64,000 nt of DNA from Virgisporangium ochraceum (GCF_016863655.1 NZ_BOPH01000039.1:1-64000); one strand, 5' to 3'. Counted from the stretch's first letter, positions 9,120 to 18,700 are shown. A program made the numbers and translations. The notes: generated by a model not told the origin, from the sequence alone.

Positions 9120-9431
9120 ATGGAAATCATCGTCGGGATCGGCGTAGTAGCGGTGGTGTTCGTTCTCTTCCTGTCGTTCGTCGCCATGGCGAACAGCCGG
9201 AACCGGGCTCGGCGCGGTCCGGCCCGCCGGGCTCGGGGCCGGCGGGCCGGCTGGTCGGCCGCGGGGGCCGGCGGTGCGAGCGGGGGTGGCTGCGGTTCGA
9301 GCGGGGGCAGTTGCGGCTCGGGAAGCAGCTCGGGCGGCGACAGCGGGGGAAGCAGCGGCGGAAGCAGCTGCGGCGGTGGCGGAAGCAGCTGCGGTGGCGG
9401 TGGCGGCTGCGGCGGAGGTGGCGGGGGATAG
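9120..9431 (+). CDS. Small single-span membrane protein with Gly/Ser/Cys-rich tail (copy 2)
   Basis: 103 residues of unknown function. Membrane segment at about residues 4-23, a basic Arg-rich stretch (24-43), then about 55 residues made almost only of Gly, Ser and Cys, with at least six Cys at regular intervals (SCGGGGSSCGGGGGCGG). The layout copies the preceding gene, and the Cys-rich tail is longer. The regular Cys spacing could bind metal, form disulfides or be lipidated. No named family is recognised. Two strong hairpins follow the stop. Confidence 0.6.
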   Translation: MEIIVGIGVVAVVFVLFLSFVAMANSRNRARRGPARRARGRRAGWSAAGAGGASGGGCGSSGGSCGSGSSSGGDSGGSSGGSSCGGGGSSCGGGGGCGGGGGG

Positions 9432-9438
9432 CGGGGGC

Positions 9439-9516
9439 CGGGCTCCCACCCAGGGGGTGGTGGGAGCCCGCGCCCGGAGGGCGATGGTGGTGCCGGGGTG
9501 GCGGCACCACCATCGC
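9439..9516 (+). terminator. Two consecutive hairpins after the Gly/Cys-rich gene
   Basis: Stem 1 is CGGGCTCCCACC (9439-9450) with GGTGGGAGCCCG (9459-9470). Stem 2 is GCGATGGTGGTGCC (9481-9494) with GGCACCACCATCGC (9503-9516). Both are perfect but lack a T-run, as is usual for terminators in high-G+C actinomycetes. Confidence 0.55.
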
Positions 9517-9609
9517 CGACGCGGTCCGCACTACCTTCCGCCTCCGGCGTCGCCGCCGAGCCTGTTCACCAGGGGATGTACCCGCTGCCGGTGCTCGCCG
9601 GCGCCACTT

Positions 9610-9699
9610 CGGCAGCGCCGCGGCTATGGCACCTTCCGCAAGCTCTGGCCCGGGGTCGACGTCCGGTGCGCCCCACTCCCGCTGGATGGGTACGGCATC
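9610..9699 (+). pseudogene. YdcF (DUF218) C-terminal remnant
   Basis: A 30-codon stretch encodes RQRRGYGTFRKLWPGVDVRC and beyond, ending near LDGYGI. This resembles the C-terminal end of YdcF/DUF218 membrane-associated proteins (family pattern: RRAYATFRKLWPE). No start codon or N-terminal part is present nearby. A second remnant of the same family lies at 41.9-42.2 kb. Confidence 0.5.
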
Positions 9700-9773
9700 C
9701 GCCAGGAGGTGCCCGCCGGGGTCCGGGCCGCCGTGGGCGGCCGGCAAGGCGTAGGCGCTGCGGGCCGTGGGGA

Positions 9774-9848
9774 TGGTGGGCGCGGCAAGGTTCGAACTTG
9801 CGACCCCCCGCTTGTAAGGCGGGTGCTCTTCCGCTGAGCTACGCGCCC
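9774..9848 (-). tRNA. tRNA-Val (anticodon UAC)
   Basis: A complete cloverleaf on the minus strand. The acceptor stem is GGGCGCG/CGCGCCC, the D arm contains AGCTCAGCGGAAGAGC, the anticodon loop is CTTACAA giving anticodon TAC, and the T arm contains GTTCGAAC. Discriminator A is followed by an encoded CCA (complement of 9774-9776). Confidence 0.95.
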
Positions 9849-9876
9849 AAGTCCGGCCATGGTACCCGGGGCGGTC

Positions 9877-9912
9877 GATCTTGGACTCCGGGCGTCCCCG
9901 GAGCCCAAGATC
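9877..9912. repeat. GATCTTG-ended hairpin repeat, copy 1
   Basis: A 36-bp dyad: GATCTTGG, one mismatch, CTCCGGG, loop CGTC, CCCGGAG, mismatch, CCAAGATC. Its right end overlaps the stop codon of the peroxiredoxin gene, so it may act as that gene's terminator. It shares its outer ends with the elements at 14204 and 59532. Confidence 0.6.
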
Positions 9913-10345
9913 ACGCGAAGCTGAGGGCCTCCCGCCACACGTTGTCGTCTCGTGGCTCGCCGGGCCCGTTCATCTGTGCGTACCGGATGATCCCGTCCCG
10001 GTCGACGAGGAAGGTGCCCCGGTTGGCCGCGCCGATCTTCTCGTTGAAGACGCCGTAGCTGCGGGCCACCTCGCCGTGCGGCCAGAAGTCGGCCAGCAGC
10101 GGGAACTCGTAGCCTTCCCGGTCGGCCCAGACCTTGTGCGCGAACACCGAGTCGACGCTGATGGCCAGGACCTCCGCGGCCGGGGGCAGGTTGTCGCGCA
10201 CCCACGTCAGCTCGCCCTGGCAGATGCCGGTGAAGGCGAACGGGTAGAAGACCAGCAGCACGGGAGAGCCACGGAAGCCCGACAGGGCGACTTCCTGGTT
10301 GTTCTGGTCGCGCAGCGAGAAGTCCGGTGCCAGAGAGTCGATCAC
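9911..10345 (-). CDS. ahpE: AhpE-type peroxiredoxin
   Basis: 144 residues. The peroxidatic Cys42 is in FYPFAFTGICQGEL, the P-x3-T-x2-C motif of peroxiredoxins, and the length and sequence fit the AhpE group, which reduces peroxides in the cytoplasm. The GTG start overlaps the DUF3052 stop (GTGA), so the two are translated together. The same pair stands next to aceE in Mycobacterium (Rv2238c-Rv2239c). A GATCTTG hairpin begins at its stop codon. Confidence 0.92.
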   Translation of the reverse strand: MIDSLAPDFSLRDQNNQEVALSGFRGSPVLLVFYPFAFTGICQGELTWVRDNLPPAAEVLAISVDSVFAHKVWADREGYEFPLLADFWPHGEVARSYGVFNEKIGAANRGTFLVDRDGIIRYAQMNGPGEPRDDNVWREALSFA

Positions 10346-10773
10346 CGCCGGGAGGAGGCCGCCCGCCGGGCCACCAGCCGGGCACCGGTCCAGTCCTTGC
10401 CGGCGTTGATGGTGGACGTCTGCTGCAGCCCGGCCGTGGGTGCCGACTCGTTGACCTCGCTCGGCTCGACGTGGCCGGGCCGGCCCGACTTCGGGGTCAG
10501 CAGCCACACGACACCGCTGTCGGCCAGCGGGCCCAGGGCGTCGACGAGCGTGTCGACCAGGTCGCCGTCGCCGTCGCGCCACCAGAGCAGCACCGTGTCG
10601 ACCACCTCGTCGGTGTCCTCGTCGACCAGCTCCCCGCAGCGGTCGATCAGGGCGTCGCGGAGATCCTCGTCTACGTCGTCGTCGTAGCCCATCTCCATAA
10701 CGACCATGCCCGGCTCAATCCCGAACCGGTCCGCCAGGCTTCGTCCCTCGGCCTGGCCCGCGGTCGCGTTCAC
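10342..10773 (-). CDS. DUF3052 family protein
   Basis: 143 residues, cytoplasmic, strongly acidic in the middle (DDDVDEDLRDALIDRCGELVDEDTDEV), and ending with a basic tail. It matches the DUF3052 family, found only in actinobacteria and usually next to ahpE and aceE. GTG start with AGGAGG 9 bases upstream. The function is unknown. Conserved linkage to central carbon and peroxide genes suggests a housekeeping role, which is inferred. Confidence 0.85.
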   Translation of the reverse strand: MNATAGQAEGRSLADRFGIEPGMVVMEMGYDDDVDEDLRDALIDRCGELVDEDTDEVVDTVLLWWRDGDGDLVDTLVDALGPLADSGVVWLLTPKSGRPGHVEPSEVNESAPTAGLQQTSTINAGKDWTGARLVARRAASSRR

Positions 10774-10887
10774 CGTGTCTTGCCTCCTAATCTCGAACAG
10801 TTCTTCCCAGCAGTATCCACGTACACCGCGCCTGCTGACGGCCAGTCCACACAGTACGGCCGCCCGGCGCAATCCACACGGCGGACA

Positions 10888-13203
10888 TTACCGCGCCAGC
10901 AGCGACCGGACGCCCTGCAGAATCTGCTCCTCCGACACCAGGACGTGCCTGGCGGCCGGTCCGAGCGGGATGAACGAGTCGACCGCGGCGATCCGGCGCG
11001 CCACCCCGACGTACCCGGCGTCGACCAGGGCCGCCAGCACGCCTTCGCCCACGCCGCCGGAGCGGCGGGTCTCGTCGACGACGAGGACCCGGCCGGTGGC
11101 GGCGGACTCGCGGATGATGTCCGCGACCGGCAGCGGGCCGATCCAGCGCAGGTCGAGCACGCGGCAGCCGATGCCCTCGTCGGCCAGCCGGGCGGCCGCC
11201 CGCAGCGAGAGCCGCACCCCGTTGCCGAAGGTGATGATCGTGACGTCGTCGGAGGAGCCGGCGGGGCCCGGGTAGACCCGGGCCCGCCCGATCGGGACGT
11301 GCCGGGTGGTCCACTCGGCCGGCGGGTCGTACTCGCCGAGCCACAGCCCGTCGCCGTCCTCGTAGAGGTCCTTGGTGTGGTAGAGCGCGATCGGCTCCAG
11401 GAACACGCACACGCTGCCGTCGACCTGGGCGGCGGCGAGGCAGGTGCGCAGCATCGGGCCGGCGTCCTCGGCGCGGGCCGGCACGGCGACGACCAGCCCG
11501 GGGATGTCGCGGAGCGCGGCGAGCGCGTTGTCGTTGTGGAAGTGCCCGCCGAACCCCTGCTGGTAGCCGAGCCCGGCGATGCGCAGCACCAGCGGGTTGC
11601 GGAACGCGCCGACGGAGAAGAACTGCATGGTCGCGGCCTCGCCGCGCAGCTGGTCGAGCGCGTTGTGCAGGTAGGCCAGGTACTGGACCTCCGGCACCGG
11701 CACCATGCCGCCGAGCCCGGCTCCGAGGCCCAGCCCGATGATCGACGTCTCGTCGAGCAGCGTGTCGAACACGCGCGCCGCCCCGAACCGGTCCCGTAGC
11801 CCTTTCGTGACCCCGTAGACGCCGCCCTTGACCGCGACGTCCTCGCCGAAGACGACGGCGCCCTCGACGGAGATGAGCGCGTCCGCGAGGACGGAGTTGA
11901 TCGTCTGCGCGAGCGTGAGCCCGCCGGCCTGTTCTGGCAGCTTTCCGACACTGCCGCGGGCCCGCTCCTCGCCCGCGCCTTCCAGCACCGCGGCGGACGC
12001 GCCGATCGCGCGCGCCACGCGTACGGGCCGCCGGGGCGCCAGCGGCGCGGTGATCTCGGCGGCGCTGGCCAGCTTGGGCTCGGCGAGCACCTCCTCGGCG
12101 ATGCGGCGGACCTCCCAGCCGACCTGGTCGTACTGGGCGCGCAGCTCGTCGGGCGTCGCGACACCGGCGGCGACGAGCAGCTTCGCCGACGCGACCAGCG
12201 GGTCGCGGCCGAGGTCGGCGGCGATCTGCGCGGGGGTGCGGTAGGCCACCTCGGCGTCGGCGCCGGCGTGGCCCATGAGCCGCACCATCGTCAGCCGCAG
12301 CACGGCCGGGCGCCGCTCGGTGCGGACGAACGCGGCGGCCTCGGCGGCGGCGTCGTAGGCGGCGGCGAGGTCGCAGCCGTCGGCCTCGAAGTACGTCAGC
12401 CCGGGCCGCGACTGCAGCACGGCCGGCACCCACCCCTCCGGCGACGCGACGCTGATCCCCAGGCCGTTGTCCTCGCACACCAGCAGCAGCGGCAGCTTCT
12501 CGCCGCGGTGGTCGAACCAGCCGGCGGTGTTGAGCGCCGCGGTGGCGGTGGCGTGGTTGACGGTGGCGTCGCCGAAGGAGGCCACCACGATGGCGTCGGG
12601 GGCGTAGTCGGAGGCGCGGCGCTCGCGGTCGTCACCGCCGTCGGCCGCTTCCGCGCCGCCGTCGGAGTTTATGAGACGGGCGTGGGCGCGGATCGCGTAC
12701 GCCAGTCCTACGGCGCGCGGCAGGTGGGAGCCGACCGTGGAGGTGGTGGGGATGATCCGCAGGTCGGCGCTGCCGAACACCTTGTGCCGCCCGCCGGCGA
12801 TGGGCTCGTTGGCCGACGCGACCAGCCCGCGCAGCACGTCGCGCATGGGGTCGGTGCCGGGCACCTGGCCGGCGCGGGTGCAGTAGAACGCGCCCGACCG
12901 GTAGTGCAGCAGCGCCGGGTCGCCGGGGTTCAGCGCCGCCGCGACCGCCGCGTTGCCCTCGTGGCCGGCCGAGCCGATCGTGTAGAAGCCCTCGTCGAAG
13001 CTGCGCAGCCAGCGGGCGGCCAGGTCGAGGTGACGGCTGGTGAGCTGCGCGCGGAACAGGTCGCGGGCGAGCGCTCCGGTGAGGCCGGACCCGGCGCGCA
13101 CCGGCTCGTCGGGGTCCGTCGGCGACTCGGGTGGGGTCAGGGGGGCCAGCTCGGCGTGGAACCGCTCGTCGAGGTCCTGCGGTGTCGTCACGCGTGACAG
13201 CAT
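10888..13203 (-). CDS. Fused E1 alpha-beta of a 2-oxoacid dehydrogenase (branched-chain type)
   Basis: 771 residues. The N-terminal half is E1 alpha, with the ThDP motif SFGDATVNHATATAALN near residue 205. The C-terminal half from about residue 425 is E1 beta (INSVLADALISVEGAVVFGEDV). In most bacteria these are two genes, and fused forms occur in actinobacteria. It decarboxylates a 2-oxoacid, probably branched-chain or a related acid, and passes the acyl group to a lipoyl E2. No E2 or E3 gene is adjacent. The ATG at 13203 is used. An in-frame GTG five codons later (V in VTTPQDL) is an alternative, and neither has a strong ribosome site. Confidence 0.88.
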   Translation of the reverse strand: MLSRVTTPQDLDERFHAELAPLTPPESPTDPDEPVRAGSGLTGALARDLFRAQLTSRHLDLAARWLRSFDEGFYTIGSAGHEGNAAVAAALNPGDPALLHYRSGAFYCTRAGQVPGTDPMRDVLRGLVASANEPIAGGRHKVFGSADLRIIPTTSTVGSHLPRAVGLAYAIRAHARLINSDGGAEAADGGDDRERRASDYAPDAIVVASFGDATVNHATATAALNTAGWFDHRGEKLPLLLVCEDNGLGISVASPEGWVPAVLQSRPGLTYFEADGCDLAAAYDAAAEAAAFVRTERRPAVLRLTMVRLMGHAGADAEVAYRTPAQIAADLGRDPLVASAKLLVAAGVATPDELRAQYDQVGWEVRRIAEEVLAEPKLASAAEITAPLAPRRPVRVARAIGASAAVLEGAGEERARGSVGKLPEQAGGLTLAQTINSVLADALISVEGAVVFGEDVAVKGGVYGVTKGLRDRFGAARVFDTLLDETSIIGLGLGAGLGGMVPVPEVQYLAYLHNALDQLRGEAATMQFFSVGAFRNPLVLRIAGLGYQQGFGGHFHNDNALAALRDIPGLVVAVPARAEDAGPMLRTCLAAAQVDGSVCVFLEPIALYHTKDLYEDGDGLWLGEYDPPAEWTTRHVPIGRARVYPGPAGSSDDVTIITFGNGVRLSLRAAARLADEGIGCRVLDLRWIGPLPVADIIRESAATGRVLVVDETRRSGGVGEGVLAALVDAGYVGVARRIAAVDSFIPLGPAARHVLVSEEQILQGVRSLLAR

Positions 13204-13241
13204 GTCCGAAAGAGGCGGCCCGCTGCCAGCCTGACGCACGG

Positions 13242-13679
13242 TCAGTATCGGTTTCGCAGCGCCGAGTACTCGTCGGAGGCGAGAAACGTCGGCAGTAGGA
13301 GCACAGCGGTCACCCCGAGGTCGCGCTCGACGGCCTCCTCCGGGGTGAGGAACACCATCGCCTGGCCTTCGCCGAGCACCACGTCGTCCTGGGTGGCGTC
13401 GGTGGCCCCGTAGTAGGCGTGGATCTCCACGGTGTTGTCGGCGTTGAGCACCGACGGCCGGTGGTGCACGCCGTACGGGGTCAGCTCGGCCACGGTGAGG
13501 CCGGTCTCCTCGAGCAGTTCGCGGTGGGCGGCCTCGATCGGCTCCTCGCCGGGCTCGATGGCCCCGCCCGGGAACGCCCACTGGTTGGCGGCGACCCTGG
13601 CTTTGGAGTCCCGGTGCTGCATCAGGATCCGGCCCTGCGGGTCGACCAGGAGCACCACGGCGACGCGTCGTTCGATCAC
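13242..13679 (-). CDS. NUDIX hydrolase
   Basis: 145 residues with a complete NUDIX box at about 38-60 (GGAIEPGEEP, then EAAHRELLEETG), which fits Gx5Ex7REUXEEXGU. Such enzymes hydrolyse nucleoside diphosphates linked to another group, often for house-cleaning. The strands before the box (VAVVLLVDPQGRILMQHR) are typical. It lies 38 bp upstream of the E1 fusion gene on the same strand and may share its transcript. Confidence 0.9.
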   Translation of the reverse strand: MIERRVAVVLLVDPQGRILMQHRDSKARVAANQWAFPGGAIEPGEEPIEAAHRELLEETGLTVAELTPYGVHHRPSVLNADNTVEIHAYYGATDATQDDVVLGEGQAMVFLTPEEAVERDLGVTAVLLLPTFLASDEYSALRNRY

Positions 13680-13703
13680 GCCTTCACATGCTGCCGGATA
13701 GTG

Positions 13704-14117
13704 TCACCCCGCGAGAAACGACAGGCGGATCTGACGCGTCGGATTGTCTCCGTTCGGGTCGACGAGGCAGATCGACTGCCACGTCCCGAGCGCGATCCGC
13801 CCGCCGAGCACGGGCAGCGTGGCGTACGGCGCCACGAACGCCGGCATCACGTGGTCGCGGCCGTGGCCGGGCGATCCGTGCCGGTGCCGCCACCGGTCGT
13901 CGGTCGGCAGCACGTCGTCGAGCGCGGTGAGCAGGTCGTCGTCGCTGCCCGCGCCGGTCTCGATGATGGCGATGCCGGCGGTGGCGTGCGGCACGAACAC
14001 GTGCAGCAGCCCGTCGCCCTTCCCGGAAACGAAGGAGGCGGCCTCGCCGGTGATGTCGCGCACCACCGGCGAAGACCCGGTACGCACGGTGATGACCTCG
14101 GATTCCATCGCCCCCAT
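13704..14117 (-). CDS. YjbQ/UPF0047 family protein
   Basis: 137 residues covering the whole YjbQ (UPF0047) fold. The family signature around FVPHATAGIAIIETG and the C-terminal GTWQSICLVDPNG are present. E. coli YjbQ has weak thiamine-phosphate synthase activity, but the true role of the family is uncertain. An ATG three codons in (14108) is an alternative start. The divergent intergenic region on its upstream side carries a GATCTTG hairpin. Confidence 0.88.
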   Translation of the reverse strand: MGAMESEVITVRTGSSPVVRDITGEAASFVSGKGDGLLHVFVPHATAGIAIIETGAGSDDDLLTALDDVLPTDDRWRHRHGSPGHGRDHVMPAFVAPYATLPVLGGRIALGTWQSICLVDPNGDNPTRQIRLSFLAG

Positions 14118-14203
14118 TGTGCCGGACCCGATCCGACGACCCCGCGACCCCCGCCCTCAGCCGACGAGCGGCCGCCCACACGGCCGAACTCCCACCCCCA
14201 GCA

Positions 14204-14251
14204 GATCTTGGACACTTCTACATCGATTTCGATGCACAAGTGTCCAAGATC
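14204..14251. repeat. GATCTTG-ended hairpin repeat, copy 2
   Basis: A 48-bp dyad with perfect 14-bp outer arms (GATCTTGGACACTT / AAGTGTCCAAGATC) and a second inner stem CATCGA / TCGATG. It lies between two divergent genes, so it is not a simple terminator here. Confidence 0.7.
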
Positions 14252-14321
14252 GCGGTGGAAGGGGCGTGGGGTTGAAGTAGGCCGGGACACTGGCGTCCAA
14301 CCGAGCAGTGGAGGTGCCCCG

Positions 14322-14684
14322 ATGCCCGAGGACGAGCGGCTCGCCCACCTGGTCGACCGGTTGTACGGGCTCACCCGGGCCGGCCACGTCCGGTGGGAGC
14401 TCGCCGAGGACCGCGACGACGCGTTCACCTACGGCACCCGGTCCGGCGCCGTCGTCCTGTTCAGTCGGGACCGGGACGGGCGGGATCCGTACGTGCTCAC
14501 CATCCGGGACGCGCGCGATCGGCTGGTCGAGCGGGTCGACATCGCGCGCGCGGCCGGCCTGTACGAGCGGGTCGCGGACCTCTACGCCATCGCCCGCCGG
14601 CAGGCGCTCGGCACGCACGCCGTCATCGACGGGCTGCTCCGCGACCTCAGCGCAGGGCCGAGCGCTCCGTCGGCATCAGCCTGA
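14322..14684 (+). CDS. Small hypothetical protein
   Basis: 120 residues, soluble and acidic at the start (MPEDERLAHLVDRLYGLTRAG). It contains a beta-rich middle (AVVLFSRDRDGRDPYVLTIRD) and a helical end. The ribosome site GGAGGT is 7 bases before the ATG. No known family is recognised. It overlaps the 3' end of the convergent NIPSNAP gene by 38 bp. Confidence 0.6.
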   Translation: MPEDERLAHLVDRLYGLTRAGHVRWELAEDRDDAFTYGTRSGAVVLFSRDRDGRDPYVLTIRDARDRLVERVDIARAAGLYERVADLYAIARRQALGTHAVIDGLLRDLSAGPSAPSASA

Positions 14685-15219
14685 GGTGGTCGGTGCGGGT
14701 CAGGCCGTCCAGGTCGGGCACCGCACAGCCGGAGCGTGTCAGCGCCACCAGCGCGTGCTCGCCGGCGCGCACCGGCAGCGCGGGGAAGTCGTTCACCGCG
14801 TACTCGGTGTGCAGCGTGGCGAGGGCGCCGTCGAGGGCGAGGTCCGCCGGCCACGGGCGGTCGCGGTAGAAGACCAGAAGATCGTAGGGCGACCGGGACC
14901 CGGTGCGCGGACCGAGCGGAAGCGGGTCCGACCGCAGCAGGAGCACGTCGTCTGAGTCGATCATGGTGGCGTTGGCCGCCGCCGCGTGTTCCTTCCAGAC
15001 GGGACCGCCGTAGAAGGCCTCCAGCCCGGCCCGGCGCGCCGGCATGTCGGCGAAGCCGCGCAGCCACACGAAATGGTCGGGGCGGTCGAGGTCGCGGAAC
15101 TGGCCGAGCACGGCCATCCCCAGGTCCTCCTGCGACTCGACGAACTCGCGGTCGAACAGGTCGATCAGCACGTCGCGCCGGCCGGGGTGCAGGAGGTACT
15201 GCCGCAGCTCAACGATCAT
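14647..15219 (-). CDS. NIPSNAP family protein
   Basis: 190 residues. It opens with IVELRQYLLHPGRRDVLIDLF and continues with FVWLRGFADMPARRAGLEAFY, both typical of NIPSNAP dimeric alpha/beta-barrel proteins. Bacterial members have no settled function. Its start overlaps the end of the Rrf2 regulator gene by 11 bp, so the two form a coupled pair and the regulator may control it. Confidence 0.85.
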   Translation of the reverse strand: MIVELRQYLLHPGRRDVLIDLFDREFVESQEDLGMAVLGQFRDLDRPDHFVWLRGFADMPARRAGLEAFYGGPVWKEHAAAANATMIDSDDVLLLRSDPLPLGPRTGSRSPYDLLVFYRDRPWPADLALDGALATLHTEYAVNDFPALPVRAGEHALVALTRSGCAVPDLDGLTRTDHLRLMPTERSALR

Positions 15220-15640
15220 TCATGATCCTCTCCAGCAGGCCGGCGACGGTGCGCCGGGCCAGCGCCGCGCGGAACGCGTCGGTCGCCTCGTCGTAGACCT
15301 CGGTCAGCGCCGGCCGGATGCCGTTGCCGACGGGGCAGAGCAGGTTCGGCTCGGTGTGGTGCAGGGCGACCAGCGGCTCCGGTGACACCGCCGCGTACAC
15401 GTCCAGCAGCGTGATCTCCCCGGGCGGCCGCGACAGGCGCCACCCGGCGCCGGTGCCGCGCCGCGCGACCGCCAGGCCGGCCCGCTGCAGGTCGCCCAGG
15501 CTGCGCCGGACGATCACCGGGTTGGTGTTGATGCTCGCCGCGACCTCCTCGGAGGTCAGCACCTCACGCCCGCGGCGGTGGGCGAGCGCGAGCCATGCCA
15601 GCGCGTGCGCCGCGATCGTCAACCTGCTGTTGCCCGCCAT
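15209..15640 (-). CDS. Rrf2 family transcriptional regulator
   Basis: 143 residues from the ATG at 15640 (MAGNSRLTIAAHALAW). A winged helix follows (EEVAASINTNPVIVRRSLGDLQRAGL), with GWRLSRPPGEITLLDVYAAV as in Rrf2 proteins. One Cys (LLCPVGNG) is present but not the three-Cys cluster of IscR/NsrR, so it resembles the YwnA subgroup. An ATG at 15649 is possible. The dyad GTAA-N9-TTAC at 15643-15659 spans the start and is a candidate autoregulatory site. Confidence 0.85.
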   Translation of the reverse strand: MAGNSRLTIAAHALAWLALAHRRGREVLTSEEVAASINTNPVIVRRSLGDLQRAGLAVARRGTGAGWRLSRPPGEITLLDVYAAVSPEPLVALHHTEPNLLCPVGNGIRPALTEVYDEATDAFRAALARRTVAGLLERIMNDR

Positions 15641-15783
15641 CGTAACCATTTCTATTACAACGGTGGTCGGAGTGCAAGTGGCCACGCACGGTAGTCGATC
15701 GGATAGCTCACAGCAGCGCAGGTAGCGCGGACTCGACCACGCGCTCTAGGCTGCCGACCGGCAGTGAGTAAGGGAGGCCAAGA

Positions 15784-18700
15784 GTGACGGTCGTCGACGC
15801 CAACCCCAGCGTATGGGAGGTGTTGGCGGGTCGCGCGCCCGGCAGCCCGGTCGGTCCGGCCGACCCGGGGCTGTGGCACGCCGTCAGCGACCGCCTCAAC
15901 CCGGCCCGCGCCACGCCGCGCCTGCGCGACGGCCTGGAGGTCGCCGAGCTGGTCAGCGCGCGCGGCGCCACCTACGTCATGCTGCGCTCGCCCGACACCC
16001 GCACCCCCTGCTACGTGCGGCTCACGCCGGAGGAGTGGAAGCTCGCCGAGCTGATGGACGGCGAGCTCTCCGTGGCCCGGCTGGTGGGCGAGTTCGCCCG
16101 CATCACCGGCCGGCTGGCGCCGGAGCAGGTCACCCGCGTCGTCGCCGACCTCGCCGGCAACCGCATGCTCGAGGAGCTGCCGGTCGACGCGTTCCGGCCG
16201 CTCGAGCAGGTCCGCCAGGTGCCGCCGGCGCTGAAGATCGCCAAAACCGCGCTCGCGTTCGCCCAGGGGCGGCGGGTGGTGCTCGCCGGCATCGACCCGC
16301 TGGTCAACGCGCTGTACGTCGCCGGCGGGCGGTTGGCGTTCACGCGCGTGTGCGCCGCGATCCTCGGCGTGCTCGGGCTCGCCGGGCTCGGCGCGTTCGT
16401 CGTGCTGTGGTTCCGGGCCGACAACTCGCTGTTCCTCGTCGGCGACTCGTACCTGCTCGGCGCGGTCGTCCTGGTGCTGCTCAACGTGGTGGCGCTGGCG
16501 TTCCACGAGCTCGGGCACGCGCTCGCGGTCAAGCACGCCGGCAGGCGGGTGCCGGCCGCCGGGTTCCTCATCTACTTCGGCATCCCGTCGGTGTTCGTCG
16601 ACACCACCGACGTCTGGATGGCCGGCCGCCGGCAGCGGATCATCACCACCGCGGCGGGTCCGGCGACCGGGCTCGTGCTGGCCGGCCTCATGTCGCTGGT
16701 CGGGCTCGCGATCCCGCCGCTCGCGCCGCTGGCGTTCAAGCTCGCGTTCGCGTGGTACCTGCACACGCTGTTCAACCTGAACCCGTTCCTCGCGCTCGAC
16801 GGCTACTACCTGCTGATGGACTGGCTGGAGGTGCCGAACCTGCGCGCCCGCGCGCTGGCCTGGGTCGGCGCCCGGCTCCGCCGCAGGCCACCGGCGTTCG
16901 GCCAGCTCGACCGGGAAGGGCGCATCATCGCCCTCTACGGGATGCTGTCGATGGTCTGGCTGCTCATCGCGGTGAACCTGTTCTGGCGGCTGTACGTCGA
17001 CCGGATCGCCGGCGCCGGTACCGGGCTGTGGCATGCCGGCATCGGCGGCAAGCTGCTGCTCCTGATCATCGTCGTGGTCCTCACGGCACCGGTCTTCTAC
17101 CTGCTCGCCGGCCGGGTGCTGCGGCTCTACCGGTCGTGGCGGCGCAAGACCGCCGAGGCCAACCACAACAAGGACTTCCCGCACCGGCTCGACGTTCTCC
17201 GCTCGTCGGCTCTCGGTGCGCTCGCCGCCGACGCGCTCGCCGACCTCGCCTACAACGCCACCTGGGTGCGTCCGGTCGACGGCCGCCCGCTGATCGACCG
17301 CGGCGCGTCGATGCCGCAGGTCTACGTGGTGGCGGCCGGAGTCGCCGAGGCGCGCCGGCCGGGTGACCCGGGCGGCATCATCCGCCAGCGGGTCGGCACC
17401 GGCGGCGTGGTCGGGTTCGCCAACGTGATCACCGGCAACCCGTCGAGCCTGAACTGGTACGCGATCGGCGCCACGCTGCTGGCGATCCCCGCCACGACGC
17501 TGATCGACGCGGTCGGCGAGCTGCCCGCCCCGCCGCCGGCCGAGCTGGCCGAGCTGGAGGACCTGCTCGACGAGTCCCCGCAGTTCTCGACGCTGTCGGC
17601 CGAGGCCTACCTCGGCCTCACCGCCCGCGCCCAGCCGGTGCAGGTGCCGCCCGGCGACGCCGTGGTGCTCGACGGCCCGGGTGACGCGGTCGTCGTCGCG
17701 TCCGGCGCCCTCACGCGCTTCGACGGCGAGGAGGTCCGGCGGGGCAACGTCCTCGGCCCGTTCGGGAACGAGGAGCCCGGCGAGGCCGCCGTCGCCCGCA
17801 CCCCGGCCCGGGTGTGGCTGCTGCCGCGGCTGGCAACGCTCACCCCGCTGCCCGGCTCCGACGCGCCGGTCAGTGGCAACAACGCCGGCCGGGTGCCGCC
17901 GATCGCCGGCGTGCACGGCACCGGCGCCTACCCGCCGCTCGCCGTGCCGCCCGGCCCGCCGCCGGCCGACCTGGATCCTGACGTCGACGGCCGGTTCGAA
18001 CGGCGCATGTGGTGGCTGGTCCTGGTCTTCCTGCTGCTCGGCCTGCTGCTCACCGGCACCAACTTCTGGCCGGCGCCGGCGTGGGCCGAGATGCCGGCCG
18101 ACCGGGCGATGCTCACGGTCACCAGCGGCAGCGCCCTGGTGACCGTCGACGGCGAGGAGATCCGGCTCGACAACGGTGCCGACCGGTATCTCGGGGCCGG
18201 CGCCCGCATCGCCACCGGGAAGGACTCCGTGGTGCGGCTGGTGTTCCGCGGCGGCGGGGTGAGCGTGCTGTGCGCCGACACCGCCGTGACGCTCGGCGAC
18301 CTGCTGAGCTCCGGGCACCCGATCTCGCCGACGGCGGCGATGACGATCAACACCGGGCGGATGCTCGCCGACACGTCGAGCGCGACGGGCGCCTTCCGCC
18401 CGCTGGCGATGACTGTGCAGACCCAGGCCGGTCCGCTGGTCACCAGCGGGGCGGTGGAGCTGGCCGTCGAGTCGAACGCGGCGAAGGTGTCCACCGGCGC
18501 CGCGACGCTGAACGGCGCCGGCCTGCCGGCCGGTGGGCCGCCGCCCGCGTGCGGCGACGGCACGTCGCTGCCGACCGGCCAGGACGCGAGCCGGGAGCCG
18601 CCGACGTCCGTGATCGACACGCCGTCGCTGCCGTCGCTGTCGCCGAGCGACTCGTCGTCGTCATCGGCGAGCGAGAGCGCCAGCGAGACCACCACGCCCA

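Noticed and set aside
9280..9431. Repeat-like G/C stretch that could be taken for a CRISPR or minisatellite
   Set aside because: It is the coding sequence for the Gly/Ser/Cys tail. Unit lengths vary and no spacers are present.
15655..18318. A very long open frame opposite the M50 protease gene
   Set aside because: High G+C makes long antisense frames common. The sequence is Arg/Gln/Asp/His-rich with no domain, while the plus strand has clear motifs.
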